Below, one piece after another: positions 17,250-26,130 of a stretch of 64,000 bases of DNA (position 1 is the stretch's first letter; each line of letters starts with the position of its first letter). Under the pieces are notes generated by a model. The model did not search any database and was not told where the DNA came from. It saw only the letters and a list, made by a program, of their open reading frames with translations. The position numbers and the translations under genes were made by a program. The DNA comes from Chromohalobacter canadensis (GTDB lineage: Bacteria > Pseudomonadota > Gammaproteobacteria > Pseudomonadales > Halomonadaceae): NCBI RefSeq assembly GCF_029544075.1, contig NZ_JAJQJH010000002.1:248001-312000 (forward strand), written 5' to 3'.

Positions 17250-18415
17250 CGACTCTGCCTCCCTTGTCACTCTATGTACACGTGCCCTGGTGCGTGCGCA
17301 AATGCCCGTATTGCGATTTCAACTCGCATGGCGTGGGGCATGACCGAACGCTTCCCGAACGCGCCTATGTCGACGCCCTGCTCGACGATCTGGATGCGGA
17401 GTTGGCGTTGGCCTGTGATCGCGAGCTGGTGAGTATCTTCATCGGCGGCGGTACCCCCAGCCTGCTGAGCGGCGCGGCGTATCGTCGTCTTTTACAGGCG
17501 ATAGAGGCACGCTTACCGTTCGCCTCGGATATCGAGATCACCCTGGAAGCCAATCCCGGAGCCGTGGAACACGACCGCTTTGCGGCCTATCGCGAGGCCG
17601 GCATCAACCGCCTATCGTTGGGGGTGCAGAGTTTCCAGTCTCGCCAGCTCGAGCTCCTGGGGCGCATTCATGACGGCGATGAAGCCGCCCAGGCATTGCG
17701 CAACGCGCGCGCGGCGGGGTTCGATAACATCAACCTCGATCTAATGCACGGGCTTCCCGAGCAGGGCGTGGAAGATGCCCTGGCAGATATCGATCGGGCG
17801 CTGGCATTGGCGCCTGAACATATTTCCTGGTATCAGCTCACGCTCGAGCCCAATACCGAGTTCTACTCACAGCCCCCGCGCTTGCCCGATGAAGACATCC
17901 TGTGCGATATCCAGGAGGCTGGACACGCGCGGCTCGAGGCCGCGGGCTATTACCGCTACGAGATTTCCGCCTATACACGTCCCGATCACCAGGCGCGCCA
18001 CAACCTCAACTACTGGACCTTCGGCGACTATCTCGGCATCGGGGCCGGGGCGCACGGCAAGTTGAGTGCTTGGCAGCCCGACGGCAGCCTGGCCATCGAA
18101 AGGCGTTGGAAGGTGCGTCAGCCGGAAGCCTATTTGCGGCGTGCACAGGATCCGCGCGGTTTCGTCGCCGGGCGTCGCGCTCTCGAGACGCAGGATCTGC
18201 CGCTGGAGTTTTTGATGAACGCCCTGCGTCTCACCGAGGGCGTTCCGCGACATTATTGGCGCGAGCGGAGCGGCCTGCCTGATACACTGCTCGACGCCCG
18301 ACTGGAAGAGGCTCAGGCTAAAGGATTGCTGTGCGATCCGGCACGGCGCCTACAAGCATCGCCTCACGGGCTGTTATTCTTGAATGACCTGCTCGCGCTT
18401 TGTGATGAGCAGTGA
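17246..18415 (+). CDS. hemW: Heme chaperone HemW (radical-SAM, HemN-like)
   Basis: HemW binds heme and a [4Fe-4S] cluster and passes heme to membrane cytochromes; it is not a coproporphyrinogen dehydrogenase. The 389-residue protein has the radical-SAM cluster motif CVRKCPYC (cysteines 16, 20 and 23), FIGGGTPSLLS and RLSLGVQSFQSRQL. It lacks the extra N-terminal region of true HemN. The ATG at 17246 overlaps rdgB. An in-frame start at 17009 would lie wholly inside rdgB and is rejected. Confidence 0.93.
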   Translation: MTTLPPLSLYVHVPWCVRKCPYCDFNSHGVGHDRTLPERAYVDALLDDLDAELALACDRELVSIFIGGGTPSLLSGAAYRRLLQAIEARLPFASDIEITLEANPGAVEHDRFAAYREAGINRLSLGVQSFQSRQLELLGRIHDGDEAAQALRNARAAGFDNINLDLMHGLPEQGVEDALADIDRALALAPEHISWYQLTLEPNTEFYSQPPRLPDEDILCDIQEAGHARLEAAGYYRYEISAYTRPDHQARHNLNYWTFGDYLGIGAGAHGKLSAWQPDGSLAIERRWKVRQPEAYLRRAQDPRGFVAGRRALETQDLPLEFLMNALRLTEGVPRHYWRERSGLPDTLLDARLEEAQAKGLLCDPARRLQASPHGLLFLNDLLALCDEQ

Positions 18416-18484
18416 CAAATGCTTCGATAACAGGAACGCTAGAACGTTTTTCGAAGCGTATTTACAGCTAAGGAGAAAGGACGC

Positions 18485-19165
18485 ATGCAACGCTCGATAT
18501 GGATGGCGATTCCGCTGGCTCTGGCGATTGGTGTCACGGGTTGTGCAAGCAACGATGCGCAAACCGGCGGCCAACAGAGTGACCACGGCAAGACCTTAGG
18601 TGGTGCGGGCATTGGTGCTGCAGTGGGCGCAATTGCCGGGGCGCTGACCGGGGACGGCAGCACCAGCCGGCGTGACCGTGCGTTGATCGGGGCGACTGCC
18701 GGGGCAGCCATCGGCGGCGGTGTGGGCGCCTACATGGATGCTCAAGAAGAAAAGCTGCGCAAGGATCTCGACGGGACCGGCATCGGGGTCGACCGTCAGG
18801 GCGACAATATCGTCCTCAACATGCCCAGCAGCGTGACCTTCGATGTTGACTCCAGCGAGCTACGGACGCCCGCTCGTCAGGCACTCAACGATGCCACCGC
18901 CGTCATGCGCGAGTATCCCAAGACACGGATCAACGTGGCAGGCTACACCGACAGCACCGGTAGCGCCGACTACAACCAGCGCCTGTCGGAGCGTCGCGCG
19001 CAGTCCGTGGCTGATTATCTCGGTCAGGGAGGCATCGCTGGCAATCGTATCGCTACGGTCGGCTACGGTGAAAGCCAACCCGTCGCCAGCAATGATACTG
19101 AAAGCGGCCGTGCCCAGAACCGTCGTGTCGAAATCACGCTGACGCCTGTCACTCAGCAGAGCTAA
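18485..19165 (+). CDS. OmpA-family outer-membrane lipoprotein with glycine-zipper (YiaD-like)
   Basis: This 226-residue lipoprotein has a signal peptide and lipobox ending at C20 (VTGC). A glycine-zipper region (about 38-85, GGAGIGAAVGAIAGAL and GATAGAAIGGGVGAYM) follows, then an OmpA C-terminal peptidoglycan-binding domain (about 105-220). The domain shows FDVDSSEL, the NVAGYTDSTGS block, and NQRLSERRAQSV with the C-terminal NRRVEITL. It likely anchors outer membrane to peptidoglycan. AAGGAG precedes the start. It stands alone, 69 bases after hemW, and ends before a hairpin. Confidence 0.9.
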   Translation: MQRSIWMAIPLALAIGVTGCASNDAQTGGQQSDHGKTLGGAGIGAAVGAIAGALTGDGSTSRRDRALIGATAGAAIGGGVGAYMDAQEEKLRKDLDGTGIGVDRQGDNIVLNMPSSVTFDVDSSELRTPARQALNDATAVMREYPKTRINVAGYTDSTGSADYNQRLSERRAQSVADYLGQGGIAGNRIATVGYGESQPVASNDTESGRAQNRRVEITLTPVTQQS

Positions 19166-19181
19166 GCGACCACGGCAGCGT

Positions 19182-19207
19182 GCCAGGCCGGTTCACGCCG
19201 GCCTGGC
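19182..19207 (+). terminator. Hairpin after the OmpA-like gene
   Basis: A perfect ten-bp stem (GCCAGGCCGG / CCGGCCTGGC) encloses a six-base loop 16 bases after the stop. No T tract follows, so it may be a terminator needing Rho or an mRNA 3' stabiliser. Confidence 0.5.
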
Positions 19208-19273
19208 CTGCCAGGTTCATCAGCGCCCCTGACGTGGGCTTCCTCCGCGCTTCACGTCGTTTCGGAACCTTTC

Positions 19274-20119
19274 ATGCTCGCCTATCAGCACGCCTACCAC
19301 GCCGGTAATTTTGCCGACGTTCACAAACATCTCTCTGTGTTCGCCGTTCTGCGTCATCTATTACGTAAACCTTCCCCTGTTACGTATGTGGATACACATG
19401 CCGGACGCGGACTGTATTCCCTCGATGCCGAGGAAACACAGCGCCTCAAGGAATATCGCCACGGTGTGGCGAGTCTCTGGGCGGCGCGCGAGTGCCTTGC
19501 CGACGATCCGTTGCTGGGCCCATGGTGCGAGTGTCTCGGCACAGTGCAGGCATCACCTCGGCTCAGCCACTATCCGGGGTCGCCCTGGTGGTTGTCCCAG
19601 GCATGTCGGGTGCAGGATCAGCTCGACCTGTACGAGCTTCATCCGGGCGAGGCGAGCCATCTCGAGGCCCAAGCATTGCCCGATCAGGCACGACGCTTCT
19701 ACGCGGACGGGCTGGCCGGCCTGCGTGCCTCTTTGCCGCCTACGACGCCCCGCCTTTGTGTGCTCATCGACCCCAGTTACGAGATCAAGCAGGAATATGT
19801 CGACGTCGCTACGACGTTGCAGGCCGTGTCCGCGAAGGTGCGTCACGCCATCGTCTTGATCTGGTATCCGTTATTGCCCAGCGGGCGCCATCACGAATTG
19901 CTCGATGCCGTCCAGCGCAGTGGGGTACGCAAGGTCTGGCGCAGCGAGCTGCTGCTGCATCCGCCCGGCGATGCCACGCATGGCATGTACGGTAGCGGCA
20001 TGCTGATCTTCAACCCGCCCTGGGGCGTGGATACGCAGCTCGATGACAGCCTGGCGCGTGTCGTACGCTGCCTGGGGGGCGACGCGACACATTCATCGCA
20101 ATGGTGGGCGCCGGAGTGA
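19274..20119 (+). CDS. rlmJ: 23S rRNA (adenine2030-N6)-methyltransferase RlmJ
   Basis: RlmJ methylates A2030 of 23S rRNA. The 281-residue product begins with the family signature MLAYQHAYHAGNFADVHKH and carries YVDTHAGRGLY (SAM motif I). It also has the DPSYEIKQEY motif (DPPY-like catalytic loop, about residues 171-180) and GSGMLIFNPPWG near the end. No good ribosome binding site is visible before 19274, but the invariant N-terminus fixes the start. It converges on the efe operon. The 65-base gap holds an imperfect hairpin (20137-20162) that may terminate one or both. Confidence 0.94.
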   Translation: MLAYQHAYHAGNFADVHKHLSVFAVLRHLLRKPSPVTYVDTHAGRGLYSLDAEETQRLKEYRHGVASLWAARECLADDPLLGPWCECLGTVQASPRLSHYPGSPWWLSQACRVQDQLDLYELHPGEASHLEAQALPDQARRFYADGLAGLRASLPPTTPRLCVLIDPSYEIKQEYVDVATTLQAVSAKVRHAIVLIWYPLLPSGRHHELLDAVQRSGVRKVWRSELLLHPPGDATHGMYGSGMLIFNPPWGVDTQLDDSLARVVRCLGGDATHSSQWWAPE

Positions 20120-20184
20120 GACAACAAAACGACAATGGCACCAGCAGGGGGTTGCTGATGCCGTTGCGTGATCGCACCGGGTCT

Positions 20185-21021
20185 TTATAGACCTAGCTTG
20201 CCGCGCAGGGTCGCGAGATCCTCGGCAAGCACGGTGACCGGCCCGACGAAGGCGCGCCGGTCCGTCTCGCTGACCTTTTCGTAGCTGACGAAACCGGACT
20301 CGGGATTGTTGGTTTCGTGCCGGTAGTGGGCGAGTGTGTCTTCAACGGCGGCGAAGTTTTTCTCGACACGGTCGACGAAGGCCGGGTCTTCCTCGGCGAC
20401 TAGCGGCTTGAAAAGCTCGAAGATCTTCTGCGAGCCGTCGACATTACCCTGGAAATCCCACAGGTCGGTGTGGCTATAGCGGTCTTCCTCACCGCTGACC
20501 TTGGTTGCGGCGACTTCTTCCATCAGTGCTGCAGCGCCGCCAACGACCTGCGCGGGCGGAAAGGTCAAATCCTGTACGCGTGATTCGAGGTCATTGACGT
20601 CCGTCATCAACTGTTTGGCGTAGGGCGTAAACCCTTGGGTGGTCTGTTCCTTGAAGAGGCCGTATTCGAGACGATGGAAACCGGTGAAGTCGGGATCCTC
20701 GACTCCGTGTTCGTAGTCGTCCTCTCGGGCGTCGATGCTGGCATCTAGATCGGCGAACAGCTCGGCGATCGGCTCGATGCGTTCGTAGTAGACCCGTGTC
20801 GGGGCGTAGAGCGCTTGGGCGCGTTCCAGATCGCCGGCCTCGATGGCCTGGGTAAATTTCTCGGTATGGCTGACGAATTGATCGAGATTATCGAGCACGT
20901 AAAGTTTGTACTCGGCTATCGGTTCGACCAGCGCCTCGGGATCGACGTCCGCCTGGGCCGGTGTCTGCAGGGCCATGAGGCCGAAGACGCTAGCGGCAAA
21001 AAACAGTGCACGCGGTGACAT
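20185..21021 (-). CDS. efeM: EfeM/EfeO-type periplasmic iron-binding protein (M75 imelysin domain only)
   Basis: The 278-residue protein has a signal peptide (MSPRALFFAASVFGLMALQTPAQA) and a single M75/imelysin domain containing the metal-site motif HxxE as HRLE (in FTGFHRLEYGLF). It lacks the cupredoxin domain of EfeO, so it corresponds to the EfeM type that binds iron in the periplasm. I chose ATG 21021, preceded by AAGGAG; the in-frame ATG 21111 lies inside the efeB end and would hide the signal peptide. It is the last gene of the efeU-efeO-efeB series, 86 bases after efeB. It carries the intact metal motif that the EfeO in this operon has lost. Confidence 0.85.
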   Translation of the reverse strand: MSPRALFFAASVFGLMALQTPAQADVDPEALVEPIAEYKLYVLDNLDQFVSHTEKFTQAIEAGDLERAQALYAPTRVYYERIEPIAELFADLDASIDAREDDYEHGVEDPDFTGFHRLEYGLFKEQTTQGFTPYAKQLMTDVNDLESRVQDLTFPPAQVVGGAAALMEEVAATKVSGEEDRYSHTDLWDFQGNVDGSQKIFELFKPLVAEEDPAFVDRVEKNFAAVEDTLAHYRHETNNPESGFVSYEKVSETDRRAFVGPVTVLAEDLATLRGKLGL

Positions 21022-21107
21022 GCGATGACTCCTTGAGTGGGGATCGAGTTGTTCGTGGGCCAGTTCGGTCATGGCTATCGGCACCTGGGGAGCGCCTGTC
21101 GTTGTGA

Positions 21108-22424
21108 TCAAGCATGGGGCGCGGTCGCTTCCAGCAGGGAACGACCGAGAACGTCGTGTTCATCGATGGCGCCCGGTAGCGTGAAGAAGTATCCGCCGCC
21201 TACCGGTTTGATGTATTCCTCCAGCGGCTCGCCGTTGAGGCGGTTCTGAACGGTGATGAAACCGGCCTCGAGATCGGCTTGGTAGACGATGAATAGCAGC
21301 CCCATGTCGAGCTGGCCATTGGCCTCGACGCCGTTGGAATAGTTGAACGGTCGACGCAGGATACGGTGCTTCTCGAAGCCTGGGGTACGCGGGTTGGCCA
21401 GCCGAATATGCGCGTCCAGCGGGGTGATCTGGCCATCCACGTCGTTGGCGTAGTCGGGCTTGTCGTATTCGCTGCCGCCAGACAGTGGCGCGCCGCTTTC
21501 CTTGCGCCGCCCGAAGATCGCTTCTTGTTCGGCCAACTGCGCGCGATCCCAGCGTTCGACGAAGTTGCGAATGATGCGTACTACCTGATAGCTACCGCCG
21601 TGGGTCCAGTCGGGTTCGTCGGGATCGGCGCCGGTCCACACCAATGCGTTCATCAGAGCGTCGTCGTCGGTGTTCGGGGTGGCGGTGCCGTCGCGAAAGC
21701 CCAGGTAATTGCGCGCGCTGGGCGCGGGGAGATCAGGACTGGGTGGCATCACCGGCACCGTGCCTTCTTGTTTCCAGCGCACCATGAGAAGGCCGGGCGT
21801 GTACTTGATGATGTCGCGCAGGGCGTGAATGGTCGTATCGTGCGTATTGGCGCAGATCTGCAAAGACAGGTCGCCGTGGCAACGTGCCGGCTCCAGAGCG
21901 TCGTTGGGGAATCCCGTCATGCGTTGCAGATGCTTGGGCTTGGCGTTCGCCAGGCCGAAACGCTCGTCGAACACCGAGGCACCCAACGAGACGGTGACGG
22001 TCAGCGCGTCCGGGGCGATGGTCGGCCCGAGGATGCCGGAATCCGCCGGTGGATAACTTGGGTCGCGTTTAGGATAGGTGCCGCCTTGGGTAAGAAAGGC
22101 GATACGCTCGGTGAGGATGCGCAAAAGCCGCTCCAGTCCGGCGCGGTCACGGGCCAGCACGTCGCAGACAACGACCATGCCGGTGGCCGGACGCGGGGTG
22201 AGAATGCCCTGCTGGTGACGGCCGTGAAAGGGATGAGACTGCTGGGTGGTGGTACTGACCGGTGCGCCGGTAACGGCGTGGGCACCGGCGGCATCGTCGC
22301 GCGATCCGGCCCAGGCCGAACCGCCCAGCCCGGCGGCGGCACCGGCCGCCCCCAGCCCCTGTAGAAAGCGACGTCGATCCAATGTAAAGGGGCAGCGTGA
22401 GGTATTGTCGGGTCGATCACTCAT
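21108..22424 (-). CDS. efeB: EfeB: Dyp-type heme peroxidase / deferrochelatase, Tat-exported
   Basis: EfeB is a periplasmic heme-containing Dyp-type peroxidase of the ferrous-iron uptake system, reported to act on heme or to oxidise iron. The 438-residue protein has a twin-arginine signal (RRRFLQG at about 17-23, then GAAGAAAGLGGSAWA). It also has the Dyp signature GFRDG (in YLGFRDGTATPN), a proximal-histidine region and a C-terminal FITVQNRLNGEPLEEYIKPVGGGYFF. It lies 35 bases after efeO in the same operon. Tat export implies folding with heme in the cytoplasm. Confidence 0.94.
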   Translation of the reverse strand: MSDRPDNTSRCPFTLDRRRFLQGLGAAGAAAGLGGSAWAGSRDDAAGAHAVTGAPVSTTTQQSHPFHGRHQQGILTPRPATGMVVVCDVLARDRAGLERLLRILTERIAFLTQGGTYPKRDPSYPPADSGILGPTIAPDALTVTVSLGASVFDERFGLANAKPKHLQRMTGFPNDALEPARCHGDLSLQICANTHDTTIHALRDIIKYTPGLLMVRWKQEGTVPVMPPSPDLPAPSARNYLGFRDGTATPNTDDDALMNALVWTGADPDEPDWTHGGSYQVVRIIRNFVERWDRAQLAEQEAIFGRRKESGAPLSGGSEYDKPDYANDVDGQITPLDAHIRLANPRTPGFEKHRILRRPFNYSNGVEANGQLDMGLLFIVYQADLEAGFITVQNRLNGEPLEEYIKPVGGGYFFTLPGAIDEHDVLGRSLLEATAPHA

Positions 22425-22459
22425 GTCGATAAGCCGTGATGATGCAAGAGGGACGATGA

Positions 22460-23611
22460 TCAGCCATTCAGGGCCAACGTGCGGTCGAGCTTGTCCAGGG
22501 TGTCGGCCAGGGCGTGGGTGTCGGTCAGCAAGGCGTCGCGGTCGACAGCGCTGCTGCGTTTCGCTCCCGGCGCTATGTTGCTCTTCTCCGGCAAGTCCTG
22601 CTGGAGTCTGGCGAGCTGCGCTTGCAGGCCTTCCAGGGCGTCCGGTGCCTGACGTTCGAGTAGCGGCGCGAGTAGCGTGACGATCTTCTCGGCGCCTGCG
22701 GTCAGGCCTTGTAAGTCGAGCAGTTCATGTGCGTTCAGTGTCTTGCTGTCGATGGCGTGGGCGTGCCAAGCCTTGAGTACCCGGGCGCTGCCGTTGGCCA
22801 GTTGAGACGGCGGAATCGCCTGGTGTCTGAGGCGTTCGCCGAGTGTCCGAGTATCTTCGAGCAGTTGCGTTGCGATCGGAATCAGGCCGTCGGTGCTCCC
22901 AGTCTCGAACAAGCCTTGGGCCAGACGATGAAAGCCGACGAATTCTGGATCCTGCTCGCGCTCGGCGAAGTAGTCGGCGCGGGCATTGAGGCGTTCGTCG
23001 AGATCGCTATAGAGCCCGGTGGCCATCGCCAAGCGTTGATCGATGAGGCGTGCCTCGCGGTAGGCCATGCGTGCCGTGTCCAGTTCTCCGGCAGTAATGG
23101 CCTGGTGCAAGGTCTCGGTGGCTTCGATCAGGCGACGCGTCTGTAGGGTCAGGTAGACCTTGTATTCGGCCAGCGGAGCGATGAAATCCTGGCGCGACAA
23201 GGCGACCGCTGGTGCATCGTCGTTGGCCGTGACGTGGAGGGTGCCATGGGGATTGCTCAATAACCCGCAGGTCATGGCGTAGTCGCCCTCCGCCAGAGTC
23301 GCGGTCAGCGGCTGGTGCAGGCCGGGGGCGATGTTCTCGCGCTCTTCGAGCACCATCACGCCATCCAGAATCTCCCATTCGATGGCTCGCTGGGAGTCGT
23401 TGACGATGCTGAAGCGCGTCTCACCGGCGGGCACGCTGAGTTCACGGGGTTCGCAGCCCTGAGCGGTGACCACGAGCCGGACATCGCCGTCGCCATGGTC
23501 GCGACCGTTAAGCGATAGCGCGAACAGGCCCAAGGCGGCGAGCATCAGCACGGCCGATGCCAATATGCCGAGCTTGAGCAGCCGTGCGGAGGGAGGGGAA
23601 GACGGGGGCAT
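22460..23611 (-). CDS. efeO: EfeO: cupredoxin plus imelysin (M75) periplasmic protein
   Basis: EfeO is the periplasmic partner of the EfeU permease. The 383-residue product has an N-terminal membrane/signal segment and a cupredoxin domain (about 40-130). The domain has two cysteines (GCEPRE and MTCGLL) and IEWEILDGVMVLEERENIAPG, the expected metal-binding pattern. The M75 domain covers about 145-380. In that domain the HxxE iron motif reads HRLA (FVGFHRLAQGLF): the glutamate is alanine (codon GCC). GGAGAG precedes the ATG, and the gene begins 14 bases after efeU. The altered motif suggests that iron binding has moved to the separate EfeM-like protein. Confidence 0.92.
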   Translation of the reverse strand: MPPSSPPSARLLKLGILASAVLMLAALGLFALSLNGRDHGDGDVRLVVTAQGCEPRELSVPAGETRFSIVNDSQRAIEWEILDGVMVLEERENIAPGLHQPLTATLAEGDYAMTCGLLSNPHGTLHVTANDDAPAVALSRQDFIAPLAEYKVYLTLQTRRLIEATETLHQAITAGELDTARMAYREARLIDQRLAMATGLYSDLDERLNARADYFAEREQDPEFVGFHRLAQGLFETGSTDGLIPIATQLLEDTRTLGERLRHQAIPPSQLANGSARVLKAWHAHAIDSKTLNAHELLDLQGLTAGAEKIVTLLAPLLERQAPDALEGLQAQLARLQQDLPEKSNIAPGAKRSSAVDRDALLTDTHALADTLDKLDRTLALNG

Positions 23612-23625
23612 GGAACTCTCTCCGA

Positions 23626-24465
23626 TCAGCGAGCGTTGGTGCGTGGGACGGCCGATCGCGCGGTGCGAGCGGGGCGAAAGAACAGCAGTAGCGTCGCCAG
23701 TAGATAGCTGACATACACCACCGCCTCGCTCACGGTCGGGGCCGGCTGGTAGCCGAGCACACCGGCGAACACGGCGCCGAGCGGTGAATCCAGCGGCAAC
23801 CGGTCGCCGAGGTTGAAAAGGACCTGCTGGGCATGGTTCCAGACGCCGGCTTCATGCAAGGCACGCACTGAACCAGCCAGCAGGCCAGCGGCCACCAGCA
23901 GGATGAAGAATCCAGTCAGACGGAAGAAATGCGCGAGGTTGAGGCGCAGGCTACCGCGATAGAGAGCCAGGCCCACCAAGAGTGCGGCGAGAATACCCAG
24001 CAAAGCCCCTAATGGAGCAGCCTGGTCGGTGCTTTGCTGGAACACCGCGAGCAGGAAGAAAACCGATTCCAGCCCCTCGCGGGCCACCGCCAGGAATACC
24101 ATGCCGATCAGCGCCAGGGTCTGGCGATGACCGCTTTCGAAGGCGTCGTCGAGGGCACCGGTCAGCGAACGGCGTACACTATGGGCGGCACGGCGCATCC
24201 AGAACACCATCCAGGTCAACACACCCACGGCGATCAATCCGACGAGTGCCTCGAACAGCTCCTGCTGACGTTGGGGGAACTCGGCGCTGGCGAACTGTAG
24301 GCCTGCGCCGACACTCAGGGCCAAGGCGACAGCAAGGAAAACGCCGATCCATACTGCGGGCATCCAGGCGCCACGCCCGGTCTGGCGAAGATAGCTGGCG
24401 ATGATGCCGACGATCAGGGCGGCCTCGAGCCCCTCGCGTAGCATGATGAGAAAAGGGACAAGCAC
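23626..24465 (-). CDS. efeU: EfeU: FTR1-family iron permease
   Basis: EfeU is the inner-membrane iron channel related to yeast Ftr1p. The 279-residue protein has about seven hydrophobic segments and two REGLE iron-binding motifs, REGLEAAL (about residue 10) in the first helix and REGLESVF in the fourth. It starts with GTG at 24465, with AGGA eight bases upstream. A Fur-box-like sequence sits 44 bases upstream (24510-24528), so iron repression of the whole efeU-efeO-efeB-efeM operon is likely. Confidence 0.94.
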   Translation of the reverse strand: MLVPFLIMLREGLEAALIVGIIASYLRQTGRGAWMPAVWIGVFLAVALALSVGAGLQFASAEFPQRQQELFEALVGLIAVGVLTWMVFWMRRAAHSVRRSLTGALDDAFESGHRQTLALIGMVFLAVAREGLESVFFLLAVFQQSTDQAAPLGALLGILAALLVGLALYRGSLRLNLAHFFRLTGFFILLVAAGLLAGSVRALHEAGVWNHAQQVLFNLGDRLPLDSPLGAVFAGVLGYQPAPTVSEAVVYVSYLLATLLLFFRPARTARSAVPRTNAR

Positions 24466-24509
24466 GTTGGTGTCCTGGTGAAGCGGGATAAGAGGATACG
24501 ATCTCGAAA

Positions 24510-24528
24510 GATAATGAGATTCGTTGTT
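24510..24528 (-). promoter_or_regulatory. Fur box upstream of the efe operon
   Basis: GATAATGAGATTCGTTGTT matches the 19-bp Fur consensus (GATAATGATAATCATTATC) at 14 of 19 positions and lies 44 bases before the efeU start. Fur repression under iron-replete conditions is the natural inference for an iron importer. Confidence 0.72.
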
Positions 24529-24653
24529 ATTTGTAGGTTACGCCTGCCCCAAGGTCGTGGCAAGCCAATTCCTAAATCAATTCGTCTTCACTGATGGAAT
24601 AGGTTCCTGGCGATAGCGCGCGGTGACGATCGCCAGGAAGGGGGCGTGCGGCC

Positions 24654-26030
24654 TTACTTCCCGATGCAGAAGCTGCCGAAGATTTCGCCGAGCAGGTCGT
24701 CGGCGGTGAATTCGCCGGTGATTTCGGCGAGCGCGTGCTGCGCTTCACGAAGATCCTCGGCGAGGAGTTCACCGGCGCCGTGACCCTGTAGTTGGGCGAT
24801 GCCGTTGTCGAGCGCCTGACCGGCGCGGTCGAGGGCATCAAGATGTCGCCGGCGTGCAGAGAAACGTCCCTCGGTGGTGGCATCGAAGCCCATCACCGTC
24901 TTGAGATGGTTCTTCAAGTTATCCACACCCACTCCGGTAATGGCGGACATGCGCACCAGTGGTGGAGTTGTGGATAAATCACTTACGGCGTCCTCACCGC
25001 TTTCGTCGATCTTGTTGCGCACCAGCGTCAGGCGCTCGGGATGGGGGAGGCGCGCGACGAATTCGGGCCAGAGTTGCATGGGGTCGGTCTGAGTCGTGGT
25101 CGCCGCATCGACCAATAGCAGCACGCGGTCAGCCTTCTCGATTTCTTCCCAAGCGCGGGCGACCCCGATTTTCTCGATGGCATCCGGTGTGTCGCGCAAC
25201 CCAGCGGTGTCGATGATGTGTAGCGGCATGCCATCCAGATGAATGTATTCGCGCAGTACGTCGCGGGTGGTGCCTTCGATGTCGGTGACGATGGCACTGT
25301 CGCGTTCCGTCAGGGCGTTGAGTAGGCTCGACTTACCGGCATTGGGGCGCCCGGCGATGACCACGTTCATGCCTTCGCGCATCAACGCCCCCTGACCGGC
25401 GGCGGCGCGTACCTCGCCGAGCATGGTGTGCACGTCGTTAAGCATCGCCGCTACCTTGCCGTCGGCGAGGAAGTCGATCTCCTCCTCGGGAAAGTCGATG
25501 GCGGCTTCGACGAACATGCGTAACTCGATCAGTTTATCGACGAGCGCTGCGACGCGCGTCGAGAATTCTCCCTGCAGCGAGCGCAGGGCGTTCTCGGCGG
25601 CGGCGCGGGAACTGGCATCGATCAGATCGGCGATGGCCTCGGCTTGGGCCAGGTCGAGCTTGTCGTTGAGGAAAGCGCGCTCGGAGAACTCGCCGGGACG
25701 CGCCAGACGGGCGCCTAGCGTGACACAGCGTTCGAGGAGCAGGTCCATGATCACCGGTCCGCCATGCCCTTGTAGTTCGAGAACATCCTCGCCGGTAAAG
25801 GAGTGGGGGCCGGGGAAGAAGATCGCGATCCCTTCGTCGATGACATCGCCGTTGGCGTTGTGGAAGGGACCGTAATACGCGTGACGCGCCGCCGGGCAAT
25901 GACCGAGTATGCCTTCGGCCAAGGTGCGGCTGGCGGGCCCGGAGATGCGTACGATGCCTACTCCTCCCCGTCCGGGGGGCGTGGCGATGGCAGCGATGGT
26001 GTCTTGGCGATAGAGAGGCGTGGCAGTCAT
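24654..26030 (-). CDS. mnmE: tRNA uridine-5-carboxymethylaminomethyl modification GTPase MnmE (TrmE)
   Basis: MnmE is the GTPase partner of MnmG in wobble-uridine modification. The 458-residue protein has the folate-binding N-domain ([18 protein letters not shown]), helical domain and inserted G domain. The latter shows [14 protein letters not shown], the switch region [20 protein letters not shown] and RNKID. The C-terminal catalytic cysteine sits in FCIGK at the very end. ATG 26030 has GGAGA upstream; an in-frame ATG at 26171 would extend into the yidC terminator. Two perfect, inverted DnaA boxes (24919-24927, 24969-24977) lie in the coding region. A long-loop hairpin follows the gene (stem arms 24604-24614 and 24629-24639). 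Confidence 0.96.
   Translation of the reverse strand: MTATPLYRQDTIAAIATPPGRGGVGIVRISGPASRTLAEGILGHCPAARHAYYGPFHNANGDVIDEGIAIFFPGPHSFTGEDVLELQGHGGPVIMDLLLERCVTLGARLARPGEFSERAFLNDKLDLAQAEAIADLIDASSRAAAENALRSLQGEFSTRVAALVDKLIELRMFVEAAIDFPEEEIDFLADGKVAAMLNDVHTMLGEVRAAAGQGALMREGMNVVIAGRPNAGKSSLLNALTERDSAIVTDIEGTTRDVLREYIHLDGMPLHIIDTAGLRDTPDAIEKIGVARAWEEIEKADRVLLLVDAATTTQTDPMQLWPEFVARLPHPERLTLVRNKIDESGEDAVSDLSTTPPLVRMSAITGVGVDNLKNHLKTVMGFDATTEGRFSARRRHLDALDRAGQALDNGIAQLQGHGAGELLAEDLREAQHALAEITGEFTADDLLGEIFGSFCIGK
24919..24977. other. Inverted pair of perfect DnaA boxes inside mnmE
   Basis: TTATCCACA (24919-24927) and its reverse complement TGTGGATAA (24969-24977) face each other within the mnmE G-domain coding region. 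Both are exact consensus nonamers. Function (titration or DnaA loading) is unproven. Confidence 0.5.
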
Positions 26031-26082
26031 GTCATTCTCCGACTCGTTGCCGGTATTGTCCGGGTGGCAGGCCCAAAACGCC

Positions 26083-26106
26083 AGACCCCCGCCGAAGCGG
26101 GGGTCT
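26083..26106 (-). terminator. Terminator downstream of yidC
   Basis: A perfect ten-bp stem (AGACCCCCGC / GCGGGGGTCT) with a TTCG tetraloop lies 25 bases beyond the yidC stop. A short T run follows on the minus strand (GGCGTTTTGG). It separates yidC from mnmE, which therefore probably has its own promoter or depends on read-through. Confidence 0.75.
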
Positions 26107-26130
26107 GATCTAGTGGAAATCGAGAAGCCG

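Noticed and set aside
21366-22364. 332-codon open frame opposite efeB
   Set aside because: Low-complexity Gly/Arg/Val composition and complete overlap with a conserved Tat-exported peroxidase.
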